From VRUE01 sp036406595 (GTDB taxonomy: Bacteria > Actinomycetota > Thermoleophilia > Solirubrobacterales > 70-9): 58,554 bases of DNA. The DNA lies in contig DASXAR010000014.1 in the NCBI GenBank assembly GCA_036406595.1, positions 1 through 58,554 on the forward strand, written 5' to 3'. Made by a program: the position numbers and the translations under genes. This document shows positions 50,668-58,337 of the stretch, piece by piece; position 1 is the stretch's first letter; each line of letters opens with the position of its first letter. The notes under the pieces are model-generated. The model ran no database searches and was not told the DNA's origin. It saw only the letters and a list, made by a program, of their open reading frames with translations.

Positions 50668-51519
50668 TCACTCCACCACCCTCGCGAAGCGGCGGATCGC
50701 GATGAAGCCGAGCATCTGCAGCGCGGCCGCGAGGGCGAGCAGGAAGGCTGAGGCCGGGGACGCGAGGAGCTTGGCGAGGAAGCCCGGCTCGATCAGCTCC
50801 GCGAATACGGCGCCCCCCGTCGGCATCGCGACGACCAGCAGCCCGGTGAAGCGGGCCTGGGCGGTCGCGGTGCGGGCCTCGTCCGCGACGCGGTCCCGTT
50901 CTGCGGCGCCGGCGGCGAAGCGCCGCAGGAGCCCCGCAAGATCGCCTCCGGCCAGGCGCTGGCTGAGAAGCGCCGCGGCGAACGCATCGACCCGGGGCGA
51001 GCGCATGCGACGCTGCCAGCGCTCGATCGTCAGCGCCGTCGGCGCGCCCAGGCCGAGCTCGGCGCCGAGTCCGGAGAGCTCAACCGAGGCGGGGCCGTCG
51101 AGCGACGACGCGGCCGAGCCGATCGCCGCCCGCAGCGAGCGACCCGCCGCGAGCGAGTCGGCGATCGCGGTCGCCACCTCCGGCAGCGCACGCTCGACGG
51201 CGCGGCGGAAGCGACGGCGCCGGGCGGCGATCGCCCACCCGGCCAGGCCAGGGCCCGCGAGGGCAAGGGGCAGGGCCAGCGCGACGCCGACGAGGAACCA
51301 CCCCGCCGCGACCGCGGCGACCGTGCCGAGAACGGCGAGCCGGCGCCGCTCGAGCGCGGAGGGCGCGTAGCCCTCGCGCCCCGCCCGGCGCAGCGGCTCG
51401 AGCGCCGCACTCAGCCATCCGGCGGCCGCGGGACTCGCCAGCACCGCCTCGCGCGCCGCGAGCGCCACAAGCGCCCCGCCGAGCGCCCCGGTCAAGGGCA
51501 GGAGCGGGTCGCCGGTCAC
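50668..51519 (-). CDS. tadB: Tad/type II secretion platform protein TadB
   Basis: 283 aa. T2SSF domain with 3-4 TM segments. Conserved stretch ALPEVATAIADSLAAGRSLRAAIGSAASSLDGPASVELSGLGAELGLGAPTALTIERWQRRMRSPRVDAFAAALLSQRLAGGDLAGLLRRFA, as seen in TadB homologues, split here for reference. C-terminal TM AFLLALAAALQMLGFIAIRR. Overlaps cpaF by 4 bp. Confidence 0.9.
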   Translation of the reverse strand: MTGDPLLPLTGALGGALVALAAREAVLASPAAAGWLSAALEPLRRAGREGYAPSALERRRLAVLGTVAAVAAGWFLVGVALALPLALAGPGLAGWAIAARRRRFRRAVERALPEVATAIADSLAAGRSLRAAIGSAASSLDGPASVELSGLGAELGLGAPTALTIERWQRRMRSPRVDAFAAALLSQRLAGGDLAGLLRRFAAGAAERDRVADEARTATAQARFTGLLVVAMPTGGAVFAELIEPGFLAKLLASPASAFLLALAAALQMLGFIAIRRFARVVE

Positions 51520-52625
51520 GCCCCGGGCCTTGTCCTCGCCATGTCGGTGACCCGGCGCCGGCCGTCCGCACGCCGCTCGAGCTGAACGACCAGGTCGATG
51601 CCGCGCCGCACCTGCTCGGCGATCACCTCGTGCGGGAGGCCCACTTCCGCCATCAGCGCCAGCGTCTCGATCCGGGAGAGGGCATCGGCTGCGGAGTTCG
51701 CATGGACCGTGGACAGCGCGCCGGCGTGGCCGGTGTTGAGCGCAGTCAGCAGATCGAGCGCCTCCGGCCCCCGGACCTCGCCGATCACGATCCGGTCGGG
51801 CCTCATCCTGAGTGCATTGCGGAGCAGGTCGCGAACGGTCACCTCGCCGCGTCCCTCGACACCCGCGGGGCGGCTCTCGAGCCGTACGACGTGTGGCTTC
51901 TGAAGCCGCAGCTCCGCCGCGTCCTCGATCGTCACCACCCGCTCGTCGGCGGCGATGAAGCCCGAGAGGGCGTTGAGCAGAGTCGTCTTGCCCGAGCCGG
52001 TGCCGCCGCTGATCAGGATGCTGCGCCGCTCGCCGACCGCGTCGGCCAGCAGGTCCATTTGTGCTCGGGTCAGCGTCCCGAGCTCGAGCAGCTTCTCGGC
52101 GCCCGGCCGGTTCACTCCGAAGCGGCGGATCGAGAGCGCCGGGCCGTCGATCGCCAGCGGCGGTATCACGACGTTGACCCGGGAGCCGTCGGGAAGGCGC
52201 GCGTCTACCATCGGGCTGAGCTCGTCGATCCGCCTGCCGAGCGGCGCAAGGATCCGCTCGATCGCGTTGCGGAGCTGGTCCTCATCGCCGAACGAGACAG
52301 CGGTCGGCTCGATCCGACCGCGCCGCTCCACGTAGACGGTCCCCGGGCCGTTGACCATCACCTCCTCGACGGCCGGATCCGCGAGCAGGTCCTCGAGCGG
52401 GCCCAGGCCGACCGTGTCGCGCATGACGCGGGCGGTGACCGCGTCACGGTCCTCCTCGCCGAGCACGGCGGCGTACTCGGCCACCAGATCGCCGACCTCC
52501 GAGCGGGTCAGGGCGCCGGCGTCCATGCCCGCGGCGGCGGCCTCGCGGCGCGACTCGACGAGGCGCCGGCGGAGCTCCCCTGCCACCGCCTCGATCTGCC
52601 TCTGGCGGGCGGGCGGCTCGCTCAT
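51516..52625 (-). CDS. cpaF: Tad secretion ATPase CpaF/TadA
   Basis: 369 aa. Type II/IV secretion ATPase. N-terminal helical domain, then LGPLEDLLADPAVEEVMVNGPGTVYVERRG (typical CpaF sensor region), Walker A GGTGSGKTTLLNALSG, EDAAELRLQKPHVVRLESRP (Asp box), Walker B-region RPDRIVIGEVRGPEALDLLTALNTGHAGALSTVHANSAADALSRIE with the His box. All catalytic elements intact. Drives pilus assembly or protein export with TadB and TadC. Confidence 0.95.
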   Translation of the reverse strand: MSEPPARQRQIEAVAGELRRRLVESRREAAAAGMDAGALTRSEVGDLVAEYAAVLGEEDRDAVTARVMRDTVGLGPLEDLLADPAVEEVMVNGPGTVYVERRGRIEPTAVSFGDEDQLRNAIERILAPLGRRIDELSPMVDARLPDGSRVNVVIPPLAIDGPALSIRRFGVNRPGAEKLLELGTLTRAQMDLLADAVGERRSILISGGTGSGKTTLLNALSGFIAADERVVTIEDAAELRLQKPHVVRLESRPAGVEGRGEVTVRDLLRNALRMRPDRIVIGEVRGPEALDLLTALNTGHAGALSTVHANSAADALSRIETLALMAEVGLPHEVIAEQVRRGIDLVVQLERRADGRRRVTDMARTRPGA

Positions 52626-53272
52626 CGTCCCGGAAGGAGCGTTATGCGGCGGGCTTCGCTCTCGGCGGCGATCAGGCGCAGCGCCTGCCTGCGGGTGAGC
52701 CCCAGGGTCGCCGCGGCGGTCGCTTCCGGCCCGCCGGCTTCCGGCCCCGGACGCAGTTCGAGCAGGGGGACCGCGGAGGCCGCGATCCGCGTTCGGCCTG
52801 GACCGGAGACAGCAGAGCCGCTGACCACCACCTCGACCCTGGACCCGACCGGAGCGGGCCCGGACCCGAGCAGGGCGCCGGCGCCGCTGATCGTCAGTTC
52901 GACCGGTGCCCGTTTCGCTCCGAGCCGCCGGGTCGCCGGCCGCCGGCTCCGGGGCGGCCGCAGCTCGGAGGCGAGCAGGTAGGTGCCCGACGGCAGCGGC
53001 ACCGCCGGCACCAGGCCGAGCGCCTCCTGCGGGGAGGCCAGGGCATCGGGTGGGGCGAAGCGGTCGGGCACCTGCCGCAGGACGAGCCCGGAGGCGATCG
53101 TGCGGGCGCCCAGCTGCTTGGTGGGAAGGTCACGGCGTGTGACGACCACGGGCCGCAGCGTCCCGTAGCCGCGCGCGACGCTCGAGCCATAGCGCTGCGC
53201 GAGCGTCGCCGCCAGCGCGGCGGCCGCCAGCGCCGCCAGGGTGAAGGCGAGCGAGCGCCGGCGGCGGCTCAC
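52622..53272 (-). CDS. cpaB: SAF-domain CpaB/RcpC-like protein
   Basis: 216 aa. N-terminal TM (SLAFTLAALAAAALAATLAQ) then a SAF domain (VVVTRRDLPTKQLGARTIASGLVLRQVPDRFAPPDAL...VPLPSGTYLLASEL) and an RcpC-like region (VGSRVEVVVSG). CpaB proteins sit in the periplasm or outer face of Tad machines, and SAF domains bind carbohydrates in some relatives. Place in the operon directly before cpaF fits. Family call moderate because the C-terminus is divergent. Confidence 0.8.
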   Translation of the reverse strand: MSRRRRSLAFTLAALAAAALAATLAQRYGSSVARGYGTLRPVVVTRRDLPTKQLGARTIASGLVLRQVPDRFAPPDALASPQEALGLVPAVPLPSGTYLLASELRPPRSRRPATRRLGAKRAPVELTISGAGALLGSGPAPVGSRVEVVVSGSAVSGPGRTRIAASAVPLLELRPGPEAGGPEATAAATLGLTRRQALRLIAAESEARRITLLPGR

Positions 53273-53976
53273 GCCGCCCGCAGGTGCGTCGGTGCCGCCA
53301 GCGGCAGCTCGAGGATCGCCTCCACCCCGTCCCGCCTGGCGCGCATCTCGAAGCGACCTTCATGCGCAGCGGCGACCCGCCTCACAACGTTGAGGCCGTG
53401 TCCCCGGCGCCGCCTACCGGTCAGGCCGGAGGCCAGCCCCACGACTCGGTTCGAGCGAGCCGGCACGCGCGGGACGCGGCCAGAGTCGATGACGACGATG
53501 CGCACGAAGCCCTCGGTCGACTCGCTCGCAACCTGGATCTCGCGGCCCCCATGCTCGATTGCGTTGACGATCAGGTTGTCGATCGCCTGCGCGAGCGCCA
53601 CCGGCTCGGCCGGGACGCACGCCTCTAATGCCTTTTGCCGCAGGATGAGCGACGCCCCGACGGCGCGGGCCCGCGGCAGCAGCCTGCCCACCGCCGCGAC
53701 GAGCAGCGGCCGGACATCCACGGTGTCCCGGCGACTCGCCGGACGACCGCCGTTGATCTGGCGATCCAGCCTCTCGAGCGCGGCCGCCGCCAGGTGGACG
53801 GATCCGTGACGATCGGCGCCGGAGAGCGCGATGGTCTGAAGGGGACGCCGCAGCTCGTGCAACGACTCGTTGAGCGCACGCCTGCGGCGGCCCGACCGAA
53901 GCGTACGCAGGCTCGCGGCGAGGACCACCGAGGCGGCGACCGGCCAGGCGCCGAGCATCTCGAGCAGGGCGCTCAT
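53269..53976 (-). CDS. Small membrane-tethered sensor histidine kinase
   Basis: 235 aa. One short N-terminal hydrophobic segment (WPVAASVVLAASL), then the phospho-acceptor H-box as HELRRPLQTIALSG, N-box AIDNLIVNAIEHGG, G1 VVIDSGRVP and G2 RRRGHGLNVVRRVAAAHEG. All ATP-binding boxes are present although short. There is no extracellular sensor domain, so the signal probably reaches it through the membrane segment or a partner. Overlaps the regulator gene and cpaB by 4 bp each, tying Tad expression to this kinase. Confidence 0.9.
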   Translation of the reverse strand: MSALLEMLGAWPVAASVVLAASLRTLRSGRRRRALNESLHELRRPLQTIALSGADRHGSVHLAAAALERLDRQINGGRPASRRDTVDVRPLLVAAVGRLLPRARAVGASLILRQKALEACVPAEPVALAQAIDNLIVNAIEHGGREIQVASESTEGFVRIVVIDSGRVPRVPARSNRVVGLASGLTGRRRRGHGLNVVRRVAAAHEGRFEMRARRDGVEAILELPLAAPTHLRAA

Positions 53977-54686
53977 CCGTCGAGAAGCCGGTACCCCACG
54001 CCCCAGCAGTTGACGACGAAGCGGCCGCTCTCGGGGTCGAGTTTGCGCCGCAGCCGACTCGCGTGCGAGTCGAGCGTCCTGGTGCGGGCGGGCGTCCGGT
54101 AGCCCCAGACCTCGGCCAGGAGCTCTGCCTTCGAGAAGACGCGGTGAGGGTCGGAGGAGAGCACCCGCAACAGCGAGAACTCCTTGTTCGAGAGCTGGAC
54201 CTCGGTGTCTGCGACCCAGGCCTTTCGCCGCGCCGGGTCGACGACGACTTCTCCGACCCGGCAGGGGCCCTCCCGGGCATCCTCCCGGCGCCTCAGCACC
54301 GCGGCGACCCGCGCCCGCAGCTCCGGATAGTGGAAGGGCTTGACGAGGTAGTCGTCGGCCCCGGCGTCGAGCCCCCGCACGCGGTCCGCCTCGGATCCGC
54401 GGCCGGTCAGGACGATGATCGGCAGGCGCGGGTCGAAGCGCGAGGCGACGCCGTCCGCCTCGCGGATCTCGCGCAGGACGTCGAGCCCCGATGCGTCAGG
54501 CAGCGCGAGGTCGAGCAGGAGGAGGTCCGGCTGCTTGTACTGGCAGAGCCGCAGCGCGTCGGAGGCCTCGGGCGCGGGGAGGGCCGCGTAACGGTCGGCG
54601 ACGAGGTGGTCGCAGAGCAGCTCGAGGGTCGGCGCGTCGTCCTCGCAGACCACCACCGTCGCGATCTCTCTCCGCTCGGGAAGCAT
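53973..54686 (-). CDS. OmpR/PhoB-family response regulator
   Basis: 237 aa. Receiver domain: acidic pocket CEDDAPTLELL, phosphorylated Asp in LLLDLALPDASGLD, conserved Thr in VLTGRGSEADRVRG and Lys in DDYLVKPFHYPEL. C-terminal winged-helix: LSNKEFSLLRVLSSDPHRVFSKAELLAEVWGY and the RTLDSHASRLRRKLD recognition helix. Cognate kinase gene is directly downstream. Likely controls this operon or a pilin gene elsewhere. Confidence 0.95.
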   Translation of the reverse strand: MLPERREIATVVVCEDDAPTLELLCDHLVADRYAALPAPEASDALRLCQYKQPDLLLLDLALPDASGLDVLREIREADGVASRFDPRLPIIVLTGRGSEADRVRGLDAGADDYLVKPFHYPELRARVAAVLRRREDAREGPCRVGEVVVDPARRKAWVADTEVQLSNKEFSLLRVLSSDPHRVFSKAELLAEVWGYRTPARTRTLDSHASRLRRKLDPESGRFVVNCWGVGYRLLDG

Positions 54687-54730
54687 GGGGGCTCAAGTCC
54701 GGGGTCGCGCGAACTCTCCCCCCGGCCGAC

Positions 54731-55039
54731 TCAACCGGTGGCGATCTCCAGCACCGCGGCGGCACCACGATGGCGGGCGAAGCGGCGCGGTGGCAGAAAG
54801 CGGAGGGAGAGGAGGCGACTCTCCTCGTCGAGGAAGGCGAGCAGGAGCGGGAAGCGCATCCCGTAGCTGTGGACGCTCGCGCAGCCGGGAATCAGCAGGC
54901 CGTGGCCCGCTTCGGACCGATCGAGGAGCGCCAGGCCGAGCAGCCGCGAGCGCGCGTCGGAGGCGACCGGGACCACGACGCCGCCGATCTCGACCGTCGG
55001 CAGGCGGCTGAGCCTCGGGGCGATCCGCTGGTCGGCCAT
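54731..55039 (-). CDS. DUF192 (UPF0127) protein
   Basis: 102 aa from ATG 55039. DUF192 fold with RLLGLALLDRSEAGHGLLIPGCASVHSYGMRFPLLLAFLDEESRLL, the family signature (usually SVHTFGMRFPID). Function is unknown. DUF192 genes often accompany tad loci, consistent with this position 44 bp before the response regulator. Start weakly supported; a GAGGGG abuts the ATG. Confidence 0.85.
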   Translation of the reverse strand: MADQRIAPRLSRLPTVEIGGVVVPVASDARSRLLGLALLDRSEAGHGLLIPGCASVHSYGMRFPLLLAFLDEESRLLSLRFLPPRRFARHRGAAAVLEIATG

Positions 55040-55090
55040 CCCCTCGATAAGGCCCCGGGGCGGCGCTCCCCTCCCCGGCGCGGCAGGCAA

Positions 55091-55096
55091 TAGCCT
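55091..55096 (+). promoter_or_regulatory. Putative -10 of leaderless pfkB-family gene
   Basis: TAGCCT ends exactly 6 nt before the ATG at 55103; no SD in between. Confidence 0.5.
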
Positions 55097-55102
55097 GGGT
55101 CG

Positions 55103-56035
55103 ATGACGCGGCGCAACAGGGTCGCGGTGTTCGGCCCCCATCCGATGCTCGAGATCACGATCGAGTCGCTGACGGCGGCGGGCGGCGATGACATCCACCT
55201 GCACGCCGCCGGCCAGGGAGTCTGGGTCGCCCGGATGGCCTCCGAGCTGGGGGCCGAGGCGGCGCTCTGCGGATTCATCGGGGGCGAGTCGGGAGCCGTC
55301 CTCCGCCCCCTGCTCGACGAGCTGGGGCTCGACCTGCGCCTGGTCGAGACCGGCGAGGCCAGCGGCGTCTTCATCCACGACCGGCGCAGCGGCGAGCGGG
55401 TTCCGCTCGCCCAGGCGGCGGCGATGCCCCCGTCGCGCCATGAGGTGGACAGCCTCTTCTCCAATGCGCTCGCCGCCGCCCTCGACGCCGACGTGCTCGC
55501 CGTCTGCGGCCCCTACCCGGGGGAGGCGCTGCCGCTCGAGATCTACGGCAAACTGATAGCCGACGTCCGTGCCAACGGCACCCCTGCGATCGTCGACCTC
55601 TCCCCTCCGCGGCTCGAAAGCGCCCTCGAGGGCGGGCCGGACCTTGTCAAGATCAACGACTGGGAGCTGGCGAAATACGTCTCGGGCCCGGTCGACGGAG
55701 AGGCGAGGCTCCGGGCCGCGACCGAGCGGCTGCTCGAGGCCGGCGCCGGCGCGGCGATCGTCACCCGGGCCGAGGAGCCGGCGATGGTCCTCCGCGGCGA
55801 GGAGGCCTGGGAGCTTGTCCCGCCCCGCTTCGAGCGCGGTGCCCGCGAGGGCTGCGGCGACGCGATGATGGGCGGCCTCGCGGCCTGCATGGCGGCCGGT
55901 CTCGATTGGGAGGAGATGCTGCGCAGGGCGGCCGCGGCCGGGGCCGCCAACTTCCTGCGCAACGGTCTCGGCAGCGCCGAGCGTGGGGTCGTCGACGAGC
56001 TGGCGCGGCGGGTCGAGCTGCGCCCACTCGGCTAG
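55103..56035 (+). CDS. PfkB-family (ribokinase-like) sugar kinase
   Basis: 310 aa. Resembles 1-phosphofructokinase/tagatose-6-phosphate kinases: GPHPMLEITIESL at the start, GGDDIHLHAAGQGVWVARMASELGAEAALCGFIGGESG, IVDLSPPRLESALEGGPDLVKINDWELA, IVTRAEEPAMVL and the catalytic REGCGDAMMGGLAACMA, in which GCGD replaces the usual GAGD (catalytic Asp retained). Substrate not predictable. Stop overlaps the convergent PHP-gene stop by 4 bp. Confidence 0.88.
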   Translation: MTRRNRVAVFGPHPMLEITIESLTAAGGDDIHLHAAGQGVWVARMASELGAEAALCGFIGGESGAVLRPLLDELGLDLRLVETGEASGVFIHDRRSGERVPLAQAAAMPPSRHEVDSLFSNALAAALDADVLAVCGPYPGEALPLEIYGKLIADVRANGTPAIVDLSPPRLESALEGGPDLVKINDWELAKYVSGPVDGEARLRAATERLLEAGAGAAIVTRAEEPAMVLRGEEAWELVPPRFERGAREGCGDAMMGGLAACMAAGLDWEEMLRRAAAAGAANFLRNGLGSAERGVVDELARRVELRPLG

Positions 56036-56766
56036 AAGGGCGCCTCGACCTCTCCGCCGGAGACGATCGCCCGCGGTGCCGTCTCGGCGATCCACTCGAC
56101 GTGGTCGCGGACGCGGGGCAGCTCGGCGAGCTCTTCGATCGCCGCCGAGAGGTGGACCGCGCGGCCGCCGTGCGAGGAGTGCGCATCGCTGCTGAGGACG
56201 TGGATCAGGCCCGCTTCCGCCAGCGACCTCATCCCCGACGCCATCCGCTCCCGCAGAAAGAAGTCGGCTGTGGCCTGGATCAGCGCCCCGGCGTCGATCA
56301 GCAACCTGATCCGCTCGTACATGTCTGCCGACAGATGCCGTTCGGGGTGGGCGATCAGCGCCCGGTGCCCACGTTCGGCGAGGTGCTCGATGCCCCGCAG
56401 GAGCCCCTCGCCGAGCGGTCCCGGCGCCGGCTCGAGCAGGACCCAGCGCCCGTCGCCGAGCGTGACCCGCTCGAGCTCCTCCTCGTCGAGCCCCTCCACC
56501 GCCGTCTCGGCGACCTCGCCGCCCTTCAGCACCTCCACCGGCACCTCCTCCTCGCGCAGCCGGGCGTTGACGTCTGCGACCCGGGTCTCGATCTCGTCGA
56601 TCCGCACGTCGTGGTCGTGGCGGATGTGGGGGGTCGCGCAGATCGCCTCGATCCCGTCGTTGGCGGCCTGGCGCGCCATCCCCGCTGAGTCGCGGACGTC
56701 GAGCGCCCCATCGTCGACGCCGGGGAGGATGTGGCAGTGAAGGTCGATCAAGGTGCAACCCCTCAT
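56032..56766 (-). CDS. CpsB/YwqE-type PHP-domain protein tyrosine phosphatase
   Basis: 244 aa, PHP superfamily. Metal-binding blocks: DLHCHILPGVDDGALD at the N-terminus, CATPHIRHDHDV, LIAHPERHLS, and SSDAHSSHGG, as in CpsB/CapC/YwqE phosphotyrosine phosphatases that control capsule kinases. No tyrosine kinase or capsule genes lie in the window, so the target is unknown. ATG 56766 gives MRGCTLIDLHCH; a TTG six codons in would give the shorter, more usual N-terminus. Confidence 0.9.
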   Translation of the reverse strand: MRGCTLIDLHCHILPGVDDGALDVRDSAGMARQAANDGIEAICATPHIRHDHDVRIDEIETRVADVNARLREEEVPVEVLKGGEVAETAVEGLDEEELERVTLGDGRWVLLEPAPGPLGEGLLRGIEHLAERGHRALIAHPERHLSADMYERIRLLIDAGALIQATADFFLRERMASGMRSLAEAGLIHVLSSDAHSSHGGRAVHLSAAIEELAELPRVRDHVEWIAETAPRAIVSGGEVEAPF

Positions 56767-56795
56767 TCAGGCACGGGCGCGCGGAAGCACCCGTT

Positions 56796-56801
56796 TACGA
56801 T
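56796..56801 (+). promoter_or_regulatory. Putative -10 upstream of the 56809 ORF
   Basis: TACGAT ends 7 nt before the ATG at 56809, as in the other leaderless candidates. Confidence 0.4.
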
Positions 56802-56808
56802 GACAGGC

Positions 56809-56868
56809 ATGATCCAGCGGCTGCCTCCACCGGGCTTGCGGAGGCGATTGGGCTTCAACCGTGAATAA
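56809..56868 (+). CDS. 19-residue upstream ORF
   Basis: ATG 56809 to TAA 56866-56868 encodes MIQRLPPPGLRRRLGFNRE. It starts at the predicted transcription start and its stop overlaps the beginning of the next gene (CGTGAATAAG), with no SD before that gene. It may couple translation, or the start at 56809 may be fortuitous. Arg-rich, no homology claim. Confidence 0.35.
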   Translation: MIQRLPPPGLRRRLGFNRE

Positions 56869-57340
56869 GAAGACGACCCGCAGAGGAAATTACGAGTCGG
56901 GCTCCGACTACGTGCTCGAGTACGGCGAGCTCCGCTTCGCCTTCAACGAGGACGACTTCGGCCAGCGGGTCGAGCAGGCCGCGGTCAAACTGGGCTTCGT
57001 CCAGCAGGGGCTGAGCCAGGAGGAGCTCGACGATCTCCTCGACCTCGCGGTCAACGGCGAGATCGCCGAGCCACACTCCGGCCTCGGCGAGCACATCAAC
57101 GAGAACTGGGAAGACCTCGTCGGGCCGGCCAACCGCAGCCTCGTCCACTGGCTGCGCCGCCTCGTCTTCCGCGGCGCCTGGCTCGACCAGCGGGTGAAGG
57201 AGGGCGAGCTCGACATCGTCTTCGACGAGCGCAGCCAGACCTTCGGCTACATCCAGCCGGACCGCAGCAACGAGCTGATCGAGCTCTCCAAGGAGCCCTC
57301 GTGGCGCCGCATCGCCTACCGGCGCCAGGGCGCGGCGTAG
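56861..57340 (+). CDS. Unknown acidic cytoplasmic protein
   Basis: 159 aa from GTG 56861. No family recognised. Soluble, charged and rich in Glu/Asp and Trp, e.g. LEYGELRFAFNEDDFGQRVEQ, QQGLSQEELDDLLDLAVNGEI, NENWEDLVGPANRSLVHWLRRLVFRGAWLDQ. No TM, signal or cofactor motif. Possible helical protein-binding fold. Separated by 27 bp from the convergent Rho-like gene. It lacks an SD, which makes its link to the upstream ORF interesting. Confidence 0.7.
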   Translation: MNKKTTRRGNYESGSDYVLEYGELRFAFNEDDFGQRVEQAAVKLGFVQQGLSQEELDDLLDLAVNGEIAEPHSGLGEHINENWEDLVGPANRSLVHWLRRLVFRGAWLDQRVKEGELDIVFDERSQTFGYIQPDRSNELIELSKEPSWRRIAYRRQGAA

Positions 57341-57367
57341 TTCTCTCGGGCGACCCGGTTCGAAAGC

Positions 57368-58162
57368 TCAGCCGCTCGGCTCGAGTGCCGCGACGACGGT
57401 CAGCGAGCCGCCCCCGGAGGCCGGTCCCGCCTGGCGACCGGTGTCGAAGACCTGCTGGGCGGCCTCGGCGTCGCCGTAGGACTCGGCGAAGCGGCTGAGC
57501 GAGTCGATCAGGACGATCACGTCCTCGCCGGCCTGGGCGCGATTCGCGGCCTGTGAAACGGCGTCCTCGACGTGCCGGGCCTGGCCGGCGGCGACGATCT
57601 CGGCCTGCGGGGCGTCGCGGCGCCAGTCGGCGAGCTCCTCGGGGCTGGGATCGACGAGGACCGCGACCGGGTCGGGCCCGCGGGAGGCCTTCGCCAGCTC
57701 GGCGGCGGCGTTGCGCAGCAGTGCGGTGCAGGCCTCTCGCGTATCGGCATAGACGACCGCGTGCCGACCCGGCGCCGGCGGCAGCAGAAGCTGCTCGAGG
57801 CGAACCTCGCGGCGACGGCGGCGCCCGAACCGGCGGCGCCTCCGGCGCCTGCCGCGCGAAGGCGGGGGCGCCTCCGGGGCGGCGGGCTGCTGTTTGGGCT
57901 CGGCGGCCTCCTTGCGGTCCGGCGCTTTGCGCTCGCGCCGCTCGCGCGGGCGCTCCTCGCGCGGGCGCCGGCGCCGCTGGCCGCCGCGCCGTGCTCGGCC
58001 GCCGGCGTCGGGGGCTCCCGAGGAACCGGCCGCGGACCCTCCGTCGGCGAGCTTCTCGATCAGTTCGGACCGCGACAGCATGCGGAAGCGCGGGATGTCG
58101 GCCTCCGCCGCCAGCGCGTGCAGCTCGGCGAGGTGCTTTGACTCGAGCTCGCTCCTGTTCAC
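57368..58162 (-). CDS. Degenerate Rho-like protein (Rho_N domain, dead ATPase remnant)
   Basis: 264 aa from GTG 58162. Residues 1-40 match the Rho N-terminal helix bundle (LAELHALAAEADI, SRSELIEKL). Residues 55-118 are an Arg-rich linker with runs of 4-7 Arg. Residues 122-260 parallel the Rho ATPase core in order: LLRNAAAEL after the P-loop site, VLVDPSPEELADWRR, VIVLIDSLSRF (Walker B, Asp220), GGSLTVVAAL. The P-loop consensus PPKAGKT is replaced by DTREACT (140-146), and the catalytic Glu of LIDERPEE is Pro172. It ends where Rho would continue into its R-loop. No OB domain. Probably RNA-binding but not a helicase. Confidence 0.8.
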   Translation of the reverse strand: MNRSELESKHLAELHALAAEADIPRFRMLSRSELIEKLADGGSAAGSSGAPDAGGRARRGGQRRRRPREERPRERRERKAPDRKEAAEPKQQPAAPEAPPPSRGRRRRRRRFGRRRRREVRLEQLLLPPAPGRHAVVYADTREACTALLRNAAAELAKASRGPDPVAVLVDPSPEELADWRRDAPQAEIVAAGQARHVEDAVSQAANRAQAGEDVIVLIDSLSRFAESYGDAEAAQQVFDTGRQAGPASGGGSLTVVAALEPSG

Positions 58163-58169
58163 GCGCGGC

Positions 58170-58175
58170 AGGTTA
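58170..58175 (-). promoter_or_regulatory. Putative -10 of leaderless Rho-like gene
   Basis: TAACCT on the minus strand, 7 nt before the GTG at 58162. Confidence 0.5.
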
Positions 58176-58337
58176 GTGACTATCCGAAAACCCGGGTGTG
58201 CGGCCGGCGAGCACCGGGCCGAGCGAGGGGTAGGACGCCGGGAGGCCGAATGGCAGCGCCATTTGGCCGACCGAGGGCGCCGCCCCGTGAAGTGTGTCCG
58301 GCGCCGCCAGGGGCGCGCGGGGGTTTCGGATGGTCAC

